From: Astragalus membranaceus
Lineage: Eukaryota > Streptophyta > Magnoliopsida > Fabales > Fabaceae
DNA length: 64,000 bases
Direction of reading: 5' to 3'
Assembly: GCA_039519185.1 (NCBI GenBank)
Contig: CM076846.1
Coordinates: 228,024,659 to 228,088,658, forward strand
Shown: positions 35,399-47,258 of the stretch, one piece after another
Position numbering within the stretch: position 1 is the stretch's first letter
Layout: each line of letters begins with the position of its first letter
Notes under the pieces: model-generated
Told to the model about the DNA's origin: nothing
The model's database searches: none
Seen by the model: only the letters and a program-made list of their open reading frames with translations
Position numbers and translations under genes: made by a program

Positions 35399-36226
35399 TT
35401 GTGTACTTATGACAAATCGGGATGCACTTACGATTCTCAGCCTAAAAAAACCCATGCACACATGCATCACTCATCTTTTCATCCATTCATATACTCATAC
35501 CATGTATCCCATCAACAGAGAGTAAAAGAAAAGCTGGTGCGTCAACATCGCTATTGGACTCGTTCTCAGGCCAGAAACATGGAAGCAAATCAGGACAATC
35601 CGCCTTAGGATAACCCAGATCAAGGCAATCCACATCAGGATGACTTAGGTCAGGGTAATCAGAACCTAGGAAATTAAGAGCTTAGGGCAGAAATAGATGG
35701 GATGAAAGAAGAGATGGCTGAAATCTTAAAGGTTTTACAAGCTTTGAGGAACGGAAATGCGGACGAAGATGTCTCCGCTGGGAACACTGAAAACCAAGTT
35801 ACTAACCCTCTTATTCCCAATGGACCCGGGATCCCACATGCAGTGTACCCTACTGGGGCTAATGGCCAGGGTTACCAATGGTCTCCTTACGGACTTTCGC
35901 AAGGTTACACACCTCCGACAGCCGATGCCAATTCGGAAGATGGTCCCTCAGGAGTCGTGGGCCAAAAACAGCCTGCACCGACAGGTCACGATGGTAATCC
36001 GGGGGCGCCACAGTTTCAAAACCCGTTCCCCGTCGTCGCGCCACAAAGATTGCCACTTGGCTACACTCCACTACTAATAGTTGATGCTCAAGCTCAGGGG
36101 TCCAATCTCAGGAACCCCACTCATTCACATATCCCAAATGTGAACCCAGCCATAGTTTCGATGATTCATCCTTACTATGGTATGAGTGGGCTCTCTCACA
36201 ATTACTCTATGATACTGATGTTATAG
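35399..36226 (+). pseudogene. Ogre gag N-terminal remnant, copy A
   Basis: The frame runs from a QHRYWTRSQARNMEANQDNP block through a Gln/Asn/Asp-rich stretch to MKEEMAEILKVLQALRNGNA. It continues through a Pro/Gly/Tyr-rich region (WSPYGLSQGYTPP) to HPYYGMSGLSHNYS. This is the usual start of Ogre gag. It has a stop after DNPP, a second stop in GN*ELRA that copy B lacks, and then ends where homology to Ogre stops (about 36235). Capsid, zinc knuckle, protease, RT, RNase H and integrase are all absent, so the element is a truncated fragment. Confidence 0.7.
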
Positions 36227-36234
36227 CACCACCT

Positions 36235-37279
36235 GTGACAGCATTCACTCTCTGCACTTCAGTTTTTCTTGGTGGTTGCTCTGTGGCAAATTGAGTTTTC
36301 GGTGGATTTTTCTTTTGTGAGGCTGAGATGATTTTTGTTTTGGTGGGGGAAGTTGCTTGGAAGATAGGGAGTTGTGTGGAGCGGGTTGTTTTGGAAATGG
36401 GGAAGATTTTGGGATAAGGTTTGATGGTTTGGCTTGAGGTGGGGGTGGATGAAGGTCTGGAATTGTGAGAAGTGGGCTTTTGTGATGGAAAAGGTGTTTT
36501 AGGTGGTGAAAGTGTGGTGGAAAGGTTTTGGGTGGGTGGTGTGGGTGGATGAAAAATGGAGGATCATTCCTTACTTCTCTCTTCTTCTTGCTCACTACAC
36601 TCTCCTTCATTTTTCTCATCATCACCTTTTTTTGACTATTTGGACTACATGTTCAACACCTCAGCCACGAGTGTTGTAGCACATGGTGCTACAACATCAA
36701 AATTCTTGCATAATTGACAGCACATACATACCACAAGACCTCTTATTCATACCTGCAAATTTAAAAACAAAAACACAGAGAAAACACAATTAGTCCTAAA
36801 AATCTGGATTGCCTCCCAGTAGCGCTTAATTTATAGTCTTTAGCTAGACTTGATATTCAAAACCCAAGTTAGGGTGGATAATGGGACAAGAAGAAAATAT
36901 CATCCTTCCGCTTTCTCCTTTTTGTTAGAAATCCCATGTATTTGGCATAGGAAAGCAAGTGTTCCCATGCCCCAACCAATAAGCATTTGGGATAGGAGTT
37001 CCCCCTCTCTTGAAAAAATTGATGCTCATTTTGCGGATGACTCTTTTCTTCAATTACCAAGAGTTGAGTCTCAATTGTCACATACCTCAACCTTGGCTTT
37101 TCTTCCTTGTCACCACTATTTTTGAAATTTTCTTGTTCTACAACTACACAATTTTTTTGATTTTCTTCCACTATTTCCAAATGACCACATTCAAGTTCAC
37201 ACTCTACACTCTCTTTTTCTTCCTCTTGCCCAACCACCTCTTCAATACAACTCTATTCTTTTATATGCTCCATAATTGT
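36235..37279 (-). mobile_element. Athila-like derivative fragment, copy A
   Basis: This is the minus-strand segment that follows the Ogre gag break. It contains a proline-rich frame (36245-36625), the motif TTGCCTCCCAGTAGCGCTTAA (36814 onward, read on the plus strand) known downstream of pol in Athila-type elements, and the C-terminal part of a Glu-rich ORF. It is cut at 37279 by the duplication junction. Confidence 0.6.
36245..36625 (-). CDS. Proline/lysine-rich ORF in the Athila-like derivative, copy A
   Basis: A 126-residue open frame of low complexity starts MMMRKMKESVVSKKKREVRN and continues with runs of HPHHPP, PPPPQAKP and KQLPPPKQK. I recognise no domain. Proline-rich frames of this type occur beside pol in Athila/envelope-like retroelements. 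It could equally be open by composition. Copy B keeps it with a 9-bp insertion in the HPHHP tract, so the frame is preserved. Confidence 0.3.
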   Translation of the reverse strand: MMMRKMKESVVSKKKREVRNDPPFFIHPHHPPKTFPPHFHHLKHLFHHKSPLLTIPDLHPPPPQAKPSNLIPKSSPFPKQPAPHNSLSSKQLPPPKQKSSQPHKRKIHRKLNLPQSNHQEKLKCRE

Positions 37280-37393
37280 GCCTCAGGTGCAAGGTTCGAT
37301 TCCCACGGAAGGCAAAAATTCTACAAGAGGGGTAGAGAAGACCGTGAGGTAATAGTGCCGGGGTGGCCAATGCGTTGGACCTGGGCTGTTACA
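37280..37393 (+). mobile_element. Half arm of the palindromic element, copy B
   Basis: Only the outer 114 bp of the right arm is present, from GCCTCAGGTGC to GGCTGTTACA. It includes the B-box GGTTCGATTCC. The A-box, the centre and the whole left arm are missing because the duplication began inside this arm. Confidence 0.9.
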
Positions 37394-39658
37394 CATCCTA
37401 TAGCATGCAGTTAAAATTGCAGTAAAGGGTGCAATAAAAGTGCAATGCCAGAGCGCGTCCTATAGCATGCAGTTAAAATTGCAATAAAAAGGGTGCAATG
37501 CCAGGGCGCGTCCTATAGCATGCAGAAAAAAGGAGCAATAAAAAGTGCAATGCCAGGGCGCGTCCTATAGCATGCAGTTAAGATTGCAAAAAAAAGGGTG
37601 TAATGCCAGGGTGCGTCCTATAGCATGCAGTTAAAATTGCAATAAAAAGGGTGTAATGCTAGGGCGAGTCCTATAGCATGCAGAAAAAAGGAGCAATAAA
37701 AAGTGTAATGCTAGGGTGTGTCCTATAGCATGCAGTTAAAATTGTAGTAAAAGGGTGCAATATAAGTGCAATGCCAGGGCGCGTCCTACAACATGCAGTT
37801 AAAATTGCAATAAAAAGGGTGCAATGCCAGGGCGCGTTGTTGTGCAAAAACGTGTGCAAGTATACACAGTCTAACAAGTAATAAAGTGTAAGTAAAGATC
37901 GTTCCCACGAGGATTAAGGTTTAACTACTTGGTCTACGGAATAGCGTTGATTTAGCGAGTAAAAGTGTAACCAAATAATAAAGTGAAGTGGTGATGCAAC
38001 AAAAGACGTAATAATAACAAAAGTAACAAAATATCATGAGTGAAAATACGAGAGATGATAATAGTCAAGACTAGGTTCAATGAACAAAACCTATAGATGC
38101 GATGCTGTGATGGATGCTGTGATAACACTCAGTGCGCAGAATGAATGTGGATATTCCTATCCTATTAACATAATGTCGTCAAGGTTCTCTTATTCCTAAG
38201 CTCCCATTGAGGTTCATTACATAGGTTGAAAAGCATGTTTCCGATCACACTATAGCCCTAACTTCATATTCCTATCCTTCGCTAGGAAAGAATAATATTC
38301 CTATTACCCTTCAAACTATATTAACTTGCGAAATCAGTGATTTATTTCCTTCCGGATAATAAAACACGCTACCCTAATCAAAGTGATCAATTTCGAAAAG
38401 AGTTTATAACAATAAAAGTGCACAAGTTAATAAGGCATCACAAATCAATCACATAAACGCAATCTAGAATAACATGTTCATATCACCATGTCTTGACTAG
38501 CAAGGGAATTAGCTCATGATGAGCGTAGTCACGATAAAACAGTACAAAATTATCGCAAGAGTATTCATCAACTTAAAAACACCTAAGGGTTGAGTTACGC
38601 CAACAAGCATGAAGGCGTATCTATAACTACTAAGGTTGATGCGAAGATGGTAAACACCGCCTACGGAGGTTTGTCTCTGAGTATGGAATAGAGTGATGTA
38701 AATGAGTGAGTATGGTGTGGAGTGGAGATAGGTTTCTCGTAATCTGGCTCGGATGTTCTTGTTTTCTTAAGGAGTGGTGTTGAAGATGTTGCACACCTTG
38801 CTCTAGGGCACGCTCCCTATTTATAGATTTGATGGTAGCACGACGCGCCTATTCTCTTGGGCCTGCTCCATCGGATTGTTGTAACAAACCCTAAGGAATT
38901 TCGCTGACTTGTTGACACATGGGGTGCCTATCTCGCTAACCGGGTAAGGTTTCCTTTTCTGGTTGCGCTAAATGAGGCGCCTCGCTGGTCCTCGCTCCGC
39001 TTCAAATATCTGCTTGGATGCTACCGCAGCACTAGCCTAGCACTGAATACTTAGTAAAATCCTGCACACTTGCACACATGTCAAATTCCTCAAATTTGGC
39101 ACTTGCGTGCCCAAATTATAATTATTATCCCTGAATTCAACAATGCCAAATATGAAGGTATTCATCACAATTTATAGCATAATTTATTCTTGGAACAAGA
39201 TAATTCTCATTTGAATGACTGTAAATAACTCACACTTCCGTGAGTTATCACGCGTCCTATAACATGCAGAAAAAGGAGCAATAAAACGTGCAATGTCGGG
39301 GCGCGTCCTATAGCATGCAGTTAAAATTGCAATAAAAAGGGTGCAATAAAAGTGCAATGCCAGGGCGCGTCGTATAGCATGTAGTTAAAATTGCAGTAAA
39401 AGGATTTAATAAAAGTGCAATGCCAGGGCACGTCCTATAGCATGCAGTTAAAATTGCAGTAAAAAGGGTGCAATGCTAGGGCGTGTCCTATAGTATGCAG
39501 TTGAAATTGCAATAAAAAGATGCAATGCCAGAGCGCGTCCTATAGCATGCAGTAAAAAGGTGTAATAAAAAGTGCAACGCCAGGGCGCGTCCTATAGCAT
39601 GCATATAAAATTTTATTTGCCTGGTGCAATGCCAGGGCGCGTCCTATAACATGCAGGA
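37394..39658 (+). repeat. 53-bp tandem repeat array (family B), copy B
   Basis: This is the same array as in copy A downstream of the palindromic element, again split by the solo LTR. A few units carry substitutions relative to copy A. Confidence 0.9.
37838..39250 (-). mobile_element. Solo LTR, Athila-like family, copy B
   Basis: This is the counterpart of 20946-22358 with the same 1413-bp length and the same CGCGT duplications (37833-37837 and 39251-39255). It was inserted before the 17-kb duplication. Confidence 0.9.
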
Positions 39659-42600
39659 AAACATTATATTAAAGGTGCAAAGTCAGAATAGGATCTGCAA
39701 TAAGATGCCATGAATGCCTTATTTTGAATGATTATTTTCACAAAACGACTGAAAAAACACATGCTTCTAGTCATGAAGTGGAATGCATGGTTGGACATGA
39801 AATGTATGCAAGCAATGACATAAAACGTATGAATTATGCGTGAGCCTTGAGTTGAAATTAAGATGCACATGTCATGAAAGTTAGGTTTAATGAAAACATT
39901 TTATTTTTGTGCATGCTTCATTTGAAACCAATCAAACTCATTCTCAAATGGAAGGTTATCCTCATCCTCGCTAGCTTTTTAAGATCTCATTTCTCTTATG
40001 ATCACTTCTCATCCTTCAAAAAACACTTTCAAGTTTGACCCTCTCTATTTTTTTTCTTGGATCGTCATTAGCTCTCTAAATCAAATCATTGATTCCAAGT
40101 TGATTATTTTTGAAGTATTACTTAATGAGCATGCATGGATTTGTGGGTATTGACGAGCTGGACTTTTCTGGGTTTCTTGGCTTTCCTGTTTTGGATTTTG
40201 AAGGTTTGGAAATGGGAGGTATTTATTTATTTTTTCTTTTTTTAAGTGAAAGCATTAGAAATGACAAAGGCGACACAAGATGATAGGGAAAATGTATATG
40301 GTAACCTCTGGCTATTGGGCATTTCTTTTATTTGAGGGGGCTGACATGTTGGAATATTGGAAACAAGTTTCACCACAGGGGAAGACTACTAGGTGTAGCA
40401 AGCAAAATTTGACTCATCAAGGATCATGCAAATATTTCTGCCCCAGTATTGGTAAAAGGAATTGCCTCAAGAGTAGGATGCACTGGTGTACTATACAAGT
40501 TTGACTCATGATGGGTCTTGCAAATTTTTTGCCTCAGTGTGCCAACAGACACTCTTCAAGATAAAACAACACTGGTGTAGAAAGAAGTTTTGACTCATAA
40601 AAGGGGCTTGCAAAGTTTTGTCTCAGTGTGGGATTTTTTGAGACTCAAGTTTATTTTCCACAAAATTGCCCCAATGTGCACTCATGTTCGGCATAAGTAG
40701 GAGAAATCCAGTGAACTACATAAATGAACATTGTAAGTCTCATTCCGCTTTTGTACCCTAATTTTTACCTAGACTGCCTTTGCAGGTTTTCAGTCTAGCG
40801 GGCTGTGTCTTTTTATTTTTTTATTTTTTAGTTTGTTTTCAAACCCTAATTTTTGCCTAGACTGCCTTTACAGGTTTTCAGTCTAACGGGCCTCATTCCC
40901 TTTTTTTTCCATTTTTTCTTAGAGCAAAGAAAAGTTTAAAAGAAGCAAATGATTTATCTCAAAATTAATATTATGAAAATGAAAACAATCATTCATCAAT
41001 CAGAGTGGACTTTTAGAGGCTTGTTACATGGCTATGGATTATGGGTTATGGAAGATAAATGCTTAGAAGGCTTAAAGAAATATTTTTACGGGTATGGGTT
41101 ATGGGTTATGAAAGAAAAATGCTTAGAATACTCAAAGAAATGTTTTTACAGGTATGGGTTATGGAAGAAAAATGCTTAGAAGGCTCAAAGAAATGTTTTA
41201 CAGGTTAAATGAATCAAGGATTTTTAGTGCATTCAGCTTTCTCTTGTGTTTCGATGACAACACCCTTTTTTGTAAAATTTGTCCATTTGATTTTTTTTCT
41301 TCCTTCATTTCTCTTTTTCCTCCTTTTTGCTTCTCTTTTTTTTCATTTTTTTTTCTTCTCCTTTGATTTTGTTTTAACTCATTTCAGCTTTCGCCTCTAT
41401 TTCATATATGGCTGATTCTCTCTTTATTTTTTTTTCACCATTCGCCATCATTTGTTTTTTTCAACCGCTTTTTTTCCTTCCTCCATTGCCCCTGATTTGT
41501 TTCTCATCAATCTTCTATCTTCGAAAATTATATGATAATCTAAATGCACTAAATTCCACTGTAGTGTGGATCCTTGTCCAGGGTTAAATAAAATGAAATT
41601 ATAGGCTCAAAGGGGACATCAAGGGATACAATACTTCGTTTTTTTTGGGATAGAGAAAAAAATGGCCACTCTTCATTTCGAATCATAGTTAATCATTTTC
41701 AAAATTTTAATTTCGAAAAACCATTTACCCTTTTACAAATTCCTTGCCCTCTCTCTTTTTCTTTCTTTTGTTTTTTTTACCTTTTTTTATTTTATTTTTT
41801 GTTTACTTTTTTTGGGAAATGGACCTTCAAAATCTGATATTTGTTCACTGGCGCATCCTTGAATGTCGCAACCAAAAGGGCTTTATGAAATATTGTTTGA
41901 GGCAAGAACTAAAAAGGGGTCACTGTTTAAGGGAACTTGGGGTGAGAAAGGATGAAAATGGGTTTTTAAATCCATGCAAATTCATTAGTATAACGCTTCG
42001 GCTAAGTCAACTTGGTTTCAAACTTTCATCATTAAAGAAATGCTAATGACAATCATCTATTTCCCTTTCTTTTTTTCTACTTTGAGCTTTTTTCAAGAAC
42101 AGATTGTCAACCTTATGTCTCCCATTTTTCCTCTCATTTTTCCCAATATGCCCAAGTAGTGTGCTCCATGATATCTTTCCTCTCACATTATTTCTCTACA
42201 CCTCTAATGATTAATCTTCCCAACAACTCTCTAGAGAATGATCCAATTCCACGAGCCCAAGCTTGATTGGCATTCATTTTGATGCAAACACAAAAATTTA
42301 AAACTCCTTTTATTATTTTCTTAAAGAAAAATTTATGAGAATGGGTCAAAGAGACCAATATGTTATGAAATGCATGGTATGTATGCAAGCATTCATCCTA
42401 AGATGCAACATGCGTTGTTTTGTAATGTTTTTTTGTCATCCTTTTCATGCAAGAAAAGAAATGCATATTTTTTCTCCCCATTTGAAGGGAAATGCTATGA
42501 GGATTGACAAATGATAACGTGCTTTGTTTTATTCACTTATACATGCAAAGAGAAAATGAAATATGGAGAAATTTTACGATGGGTGATTTTTGACAAAATG

Positions 42601-43350
42601 AGTATGATGGATGACAATGAACTGAAGATGTGCACTACAAGTAGGAAAAAAAAATTCAAAGGCCTTAGGCAAACATGTTTTTTTTACAATGCAACATGTT
42701 TTTTTCTTATGTTTTTTATGCATGAAATGCAATATGATTTTGATTTTTGTAGGAAAAAATGAGTGATTTTCTATACCCAAAAGTTTGTTTATGGGAAAAA
42801 AGACTTTTTTTTGAAAAATAAGGTAAGAGATAGAGTGGCTCCCTTTGTGACTTAAATTGCTTGACCCATGCTATTGAGCTTTGGACCCTATGGACCTATG
42901 GTTTTTCTATTGTGAATACTTATCAGCTATAACCTAGGGAAATTTCAGGTCTCTAGAGTCAAGTACTCTTCTAGAAGTGTAAACACACCAGGATGTACAT
43001 CCCAGATGTGGATACCCGCAGAGAAGAATCGTACTCTAGATGAGGAATTCATGGTAGCCACCAGGATGTACATCCGAAATGACTACCACTACACAACCTC
43101 GTTCTAACTTATGTGTTTTTTAGGCTCCGGTATAAGCCCAATTCTCAGTGTGTGCTCACTGTGTATGTGTAGTGTGTGAAGGAAGCATACAAACCTCAAA
43201 CCCTAAAAATAACAAAACCCAAATTGTACCTGCAAAATAACCAGAAAATACAACTAGACAATAATATTTAATATCCTCTACCCTGGGGTTTATATAAACA
43301 AGCATAACTTATAAATATTTTGCACAAACAAATTAAACAGGCTTGACTCT
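39659..43350 (-). mobile_element. Non-coding Ogre-like internal region, copy B
   Basis: This is the counterpart of 22767-26458, with the same short tandem units (41032-41208) and no pol. Confidence 0.45.
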
Positions 43351-45257
43351 TGTCATACCCTAATTTTGTCCGATCAATTAAAATCTAAAAAAGGTTCTTA
43401 TTCTCATTGCGTCACATATCGTTTTAAACGCGCGTGTCTTTGGCACCCTCGTACAACGATTGTTTGATGTTCGTTTTATTTTATTTCGTTGTTGTTATTA
43501 TTTAGTCTATTATTATTGGTGCAAAGAAATAAATAAAGAAGCTGAATAGTCAAAAGTTTTTATGGAATATATTTTTTCTTTACACATATGAACCAAAAAA
43601 GAAAAGCAGCAAAAAATAGTACAAAAAATTAAAAATACAAAATTTCAAAAAAGAAAAAAAGGGGCGCAGCAGTTGGCTGGCTGCCCTAGCTAGGGTTTCT
43701 CCTTGGATGTTGTCCTTTTTCCATTGCCAGCTACTGTCCTTTTGATAATGCTGTCCTTTGCGCCCCAAATTTCTCCAGCTGTTGTCCTTTTGATTCCTCC
43801 TCAATTGTTGTCCTTTTTGTGCCCTAAATTTGCCCTAATTGCTGTTTGTCCTTTTTGACTCCTCAGCACCACCTCATCAACCTGCCTATAAATACCAAAC
43901 AGTAGCACAATCAGAAAAAAAGGGAATGGACACCAAAATCCAGACAGAAAATCCATACGAAAATACACACAAAAAAACACACAGTCACTGAGACAGTCAC
44001 TAAGAATTGCACAGAAATACACACACAGCAACATAGACACAAACTCAGAAATTATCAAAAGATTAGGGTAGAACCCTAATCAGCCTACAAACACTGAGCA
44101 GCAAATGGTAGCAGCAGAAGCAGCAAACAACTAAAAGGAGTCTTCATAAACAATAGCCTAGAGGATAGGTTGGTCCTTCAGTTACTAATTTTCAAAACAG
44201 GTAGACATATTTTGTTTAGTTTCTGAAATGCTCAAATATGCTAGCCTACGTTTTTGTTTTAGCAAATAGTTGAGTAATCAAATTCCTGAATAACATCAGT
44301 AATCGTTGTGTCTACAAACTGCTTGTACATTTTTTTTAAAAAGTATAGGCTTAAATCCAGAAACCAGAAACTGAGAAACTAGGATCAGATTGAGACAGTG
44401 AGGAGAAAAGGGGAGAGGAAGGAAAGGTTTTTTACCTCCGGCCACTGTAGCCACGCCGTGCACCACTTTACCCCACCTTCAACAAACCCACGGTCGTAAC
44501 ACCAAACCACCATCAACAACCTCTCCTAACCACTGTCGTCTCACCCTGATAGTCGCAAACCGAACCCATCTCAGCCACCGTAAACCACCGCAACCCCAAG
44601 CCACCTTCAACAACCGCTCCCAACCTCCGCGAGCCTCCCCCTACCGTATGTCACCGTAAAACGCCCCCCACAACCATCTCCGTCCCTTCGCCTCCGACCA
44701 CCTTCGCCTCACCATCATTTGCCGGTCTCACCATCTTCTCCTCACACCAAACCCTCATCGCAAGCCACCCCCCTACGAATGAACCCTCCACACCACCGCA
44801 AATCGTCACACTCCACCATCAACAACACCGAACCACTGAACGCCTCCCCTTCGCAATCATCACCATCGTCCCTCTCTTTCTCTCTCCGTCGAACCTTCCT
44901 CCCTTCAAAACCAAACCAGAAACAAATGACCACCGTACGGTGGTCATCTCTGTCACCGTCCCTCCCTCCATCACCACCGTAGACACACCACCAAACACCG
45001 TCTCACACCTCCACCAACAGACCATCGCCCACCACCACGAAAGACACCTGTTTCCCTCTTCCCTCTGTTCGACGCCCTCTCCCCCTTTTTCGTACCTAGT
45101 TGCGGCGCTGTAGTCAAAGTAGAAGATTAGGGTTGGTGGAGAGAAGAGAAAGTGAGATTAGGGTCGCTGAGAAAAAGAAGAAAGTGAGATTAGGGATGTG
45201 GCGGTGAGAAGAGAAGAAACGAGAGATTAGGTTTGAGGGGAGTGAGGGAACGGCGCT

Positions 45258-45341
<84 letters not shown>

Positions 45342-46371
45342 TAGGGTTGGAGGGGAGTGGAGCGGCGCTCAGATGAGGGTTTGTTTTTAGGGTTTCTTAT
45401 TTCAACACTTGCCTTATATACCCCTTCCCTTTTATTCATTTATTTTATTTTAGTTTTTTTCTAATTCCGTTTACTAATCACACTACCTGGTTTACGCGCG
45501 CCCCTCCCCTCCGTTTGATCCTGTTTTGTTTTTGGTGATTGTTGTATGCACCCCCTATTTCACTGTGTGCATCCCCTCATACAGCCCATTCCTTTTTGTT
45601 TTTTTTTTGTTTTTTCTCTTGCAGCCCAGCCCACAAAAACAAGCTGGGCTCGCTGTTTGTGCCTCCTTTTTAAAAATACAGCCCCCGTTGCTACTCATAC
45701 CCCCCCTTTTTATTTTTAATAACATAACACCCCTGTTAATTACACCTCCTTTTCTATTACAACTCATTTAGTTTTTTTTTTATTATTACATCATAATGCT
45801 TCCAAACCAGTTTTTTAAACAATTATTCACAAAAAATGGTTTGTTACTAATGGTCACTCTGAGCTTAGCTTGTTTGACCGTTAATAACAGCTTTGGTTTT
45901 CAAACGAGCTATGAGTGATGACCACTCTGAGTTTTACTTGTTTGGTCATTACGAATACCTCTCCCAATTTCAAGAATAAATAAAAACACCAAACACACAA
46001 ACTTTTTCTACCCAAGAACTACGTAGCTTTGATTTCCCCATCACACCTGGAGATACGTAGGAGCAGGGACCCACTCCTGTCAAGCACAAAAAACTAAACT
46101 TTTATTAAGTCTTCCTTTTCAATTTTGCAAATAATAAAAAGGGTAAATTAGAGTGTTTTCTTTGAATTAAATTTCTTTCTACACATTAAATTAAATGGTA
46201 ACCTTTCTTTTGAAAGGATGTTGTGGGGTGCTAATACCTTCCCCACACATAATCGACCCCCGAACCCAAAATAGAGGTTTTTTCAATGTTTTTCCTATTT
46301 AATAAATATTGTTGACGACTTCATTGCAAAAATGACGAAGAATCCCTCCTTCGGATTTTTCGGTCGCTACA
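43351..46371 (+). mobile_element. Plus-strand Ogre-like 5' LTR, copy B (uninterrupted)
   Basis: The 3021-bp LTR has the same TGTCATACCC start and CGCTACA end as copy A, without the nested insertion. It shows a TATA box (TATAAATA at 43887-43894), a CCACC-rich segment, (GA)39 at 45261-45338 and the TACGTA module near 46015-46085. A 12-bp deletion relative to copy A lies near 43625. Confidence 0.87.
45261..45338 (+). repeat. (GA)39 microsatellite, copy B
   Basis: This is a pure GA run, 13 units longer than its copy A counterpart. Confidence 0.95.
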
Positions 46372-46373
46372 GC

Positions 46374-46391
46374 TGGCGACTTCACTGGGGA
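46374..46391 (+). other. Primer binding site (tRNA-Arg type), copy B
   Basis: It is identical to the copy A site and sits two bases after the LTR. Confidence 0.8.
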
Positions 46392-47258
46392 TAATTTAAG
46401 AGGGTCAAGCCTAATTTAATTAAATATGTAGATTATTGTTAATTTAGTACTTTGTTTACCCTTAATGCTTATATTCGCATGTCTATTTTATTTATTTATT
46501 CCTTTGCTTTATTGAACATTAGGGTAGAAGACCTTTGTACTATTATCTGTATTTCTTTTGCAGCTTGGGTAGTCTAGGTATTATGCCCATATCACACACG
46601 TCACTTACACATGTTTATTCACACACTTCTGAGTGGGGCCTTATATCCGGGTCTGAAAATAACCTAGGACGGGTGGAGATTATTAGTGACAGTCATTCTG
46701 AATTTTATCTGTCTGACTCTCATGAAAGTCTCAGCCAGAGTACGCTCTTTCATGGTATCCCACACCAGGTAGCTTGCTATCATTGTGGATCATATCATGA
46801 ATGAGATTTTAGCTCTGGAGACCTTTGTGAGGAAATGAATAGAGCCACCTGAGATATTGATCACATTAGTGACCCTAGACCATAACCTATATATGAGACA
46901 TAACCTGTTTAGGACACAAGAGCATTTCACCTACCCACTGCATCATTACAGATATTTTCTTTTTTCTCAAAAAAAATCAAATCATCAAAACCATTTATTT
47001 CTTTTTCCTTATTTCTCTTTCTCAAGTGGAATCACCAAAAATTTCCTTTTACTTTTTTAACACGCGTGACATCATTCTTTCATTCATCATACAACATCAT
47101 TATTTTACAAAAAATGTAAAAAAAATCCTCACATGCATGTTATTCATCTCATTTAGGTTTACCGGGAATTGTAAGAGGCTTGAAAAATTTGTCATAAGCA
47201 AGGCGATATTGGATCAAACAGTGAAGCAATCCAAACTTTGAACTACCCTATAGTGAAA

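Larger units (their letters stand above)
20388..37279 (+). repeat. 17-kb direct tandem duplication, copy A
   Basis: Everything from TGCCTCAGGTGCAAGG (20387 onward) to CTCCATAATTGT (37279) recurs in the same order in copy B. The offset is 16892 bp at the left end. The copies are near-identical by eye, with scattered substitutions and small indels. The main difference is a 2.2-kb solo LTR present only here. The left breakpoint lies inside the right arm of the palindromic element and the right one inside an Athila-like ORF. Confidence 0.93.

Noticed and set aside
44060..45350. Interstitial telomeric repeats (scattered TTAGGG or CCCTAA motifs)
   Set aside because: Single copies of AACCCTAA or TTAGGGTT occur in the LTRs but never as a tandem array.
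45495..45515. Precise excision of the solo LTR from copy B
   Set aside because: LTR elements do not excise precisely. A clean single GCCCC is best read as the never-occupied site.
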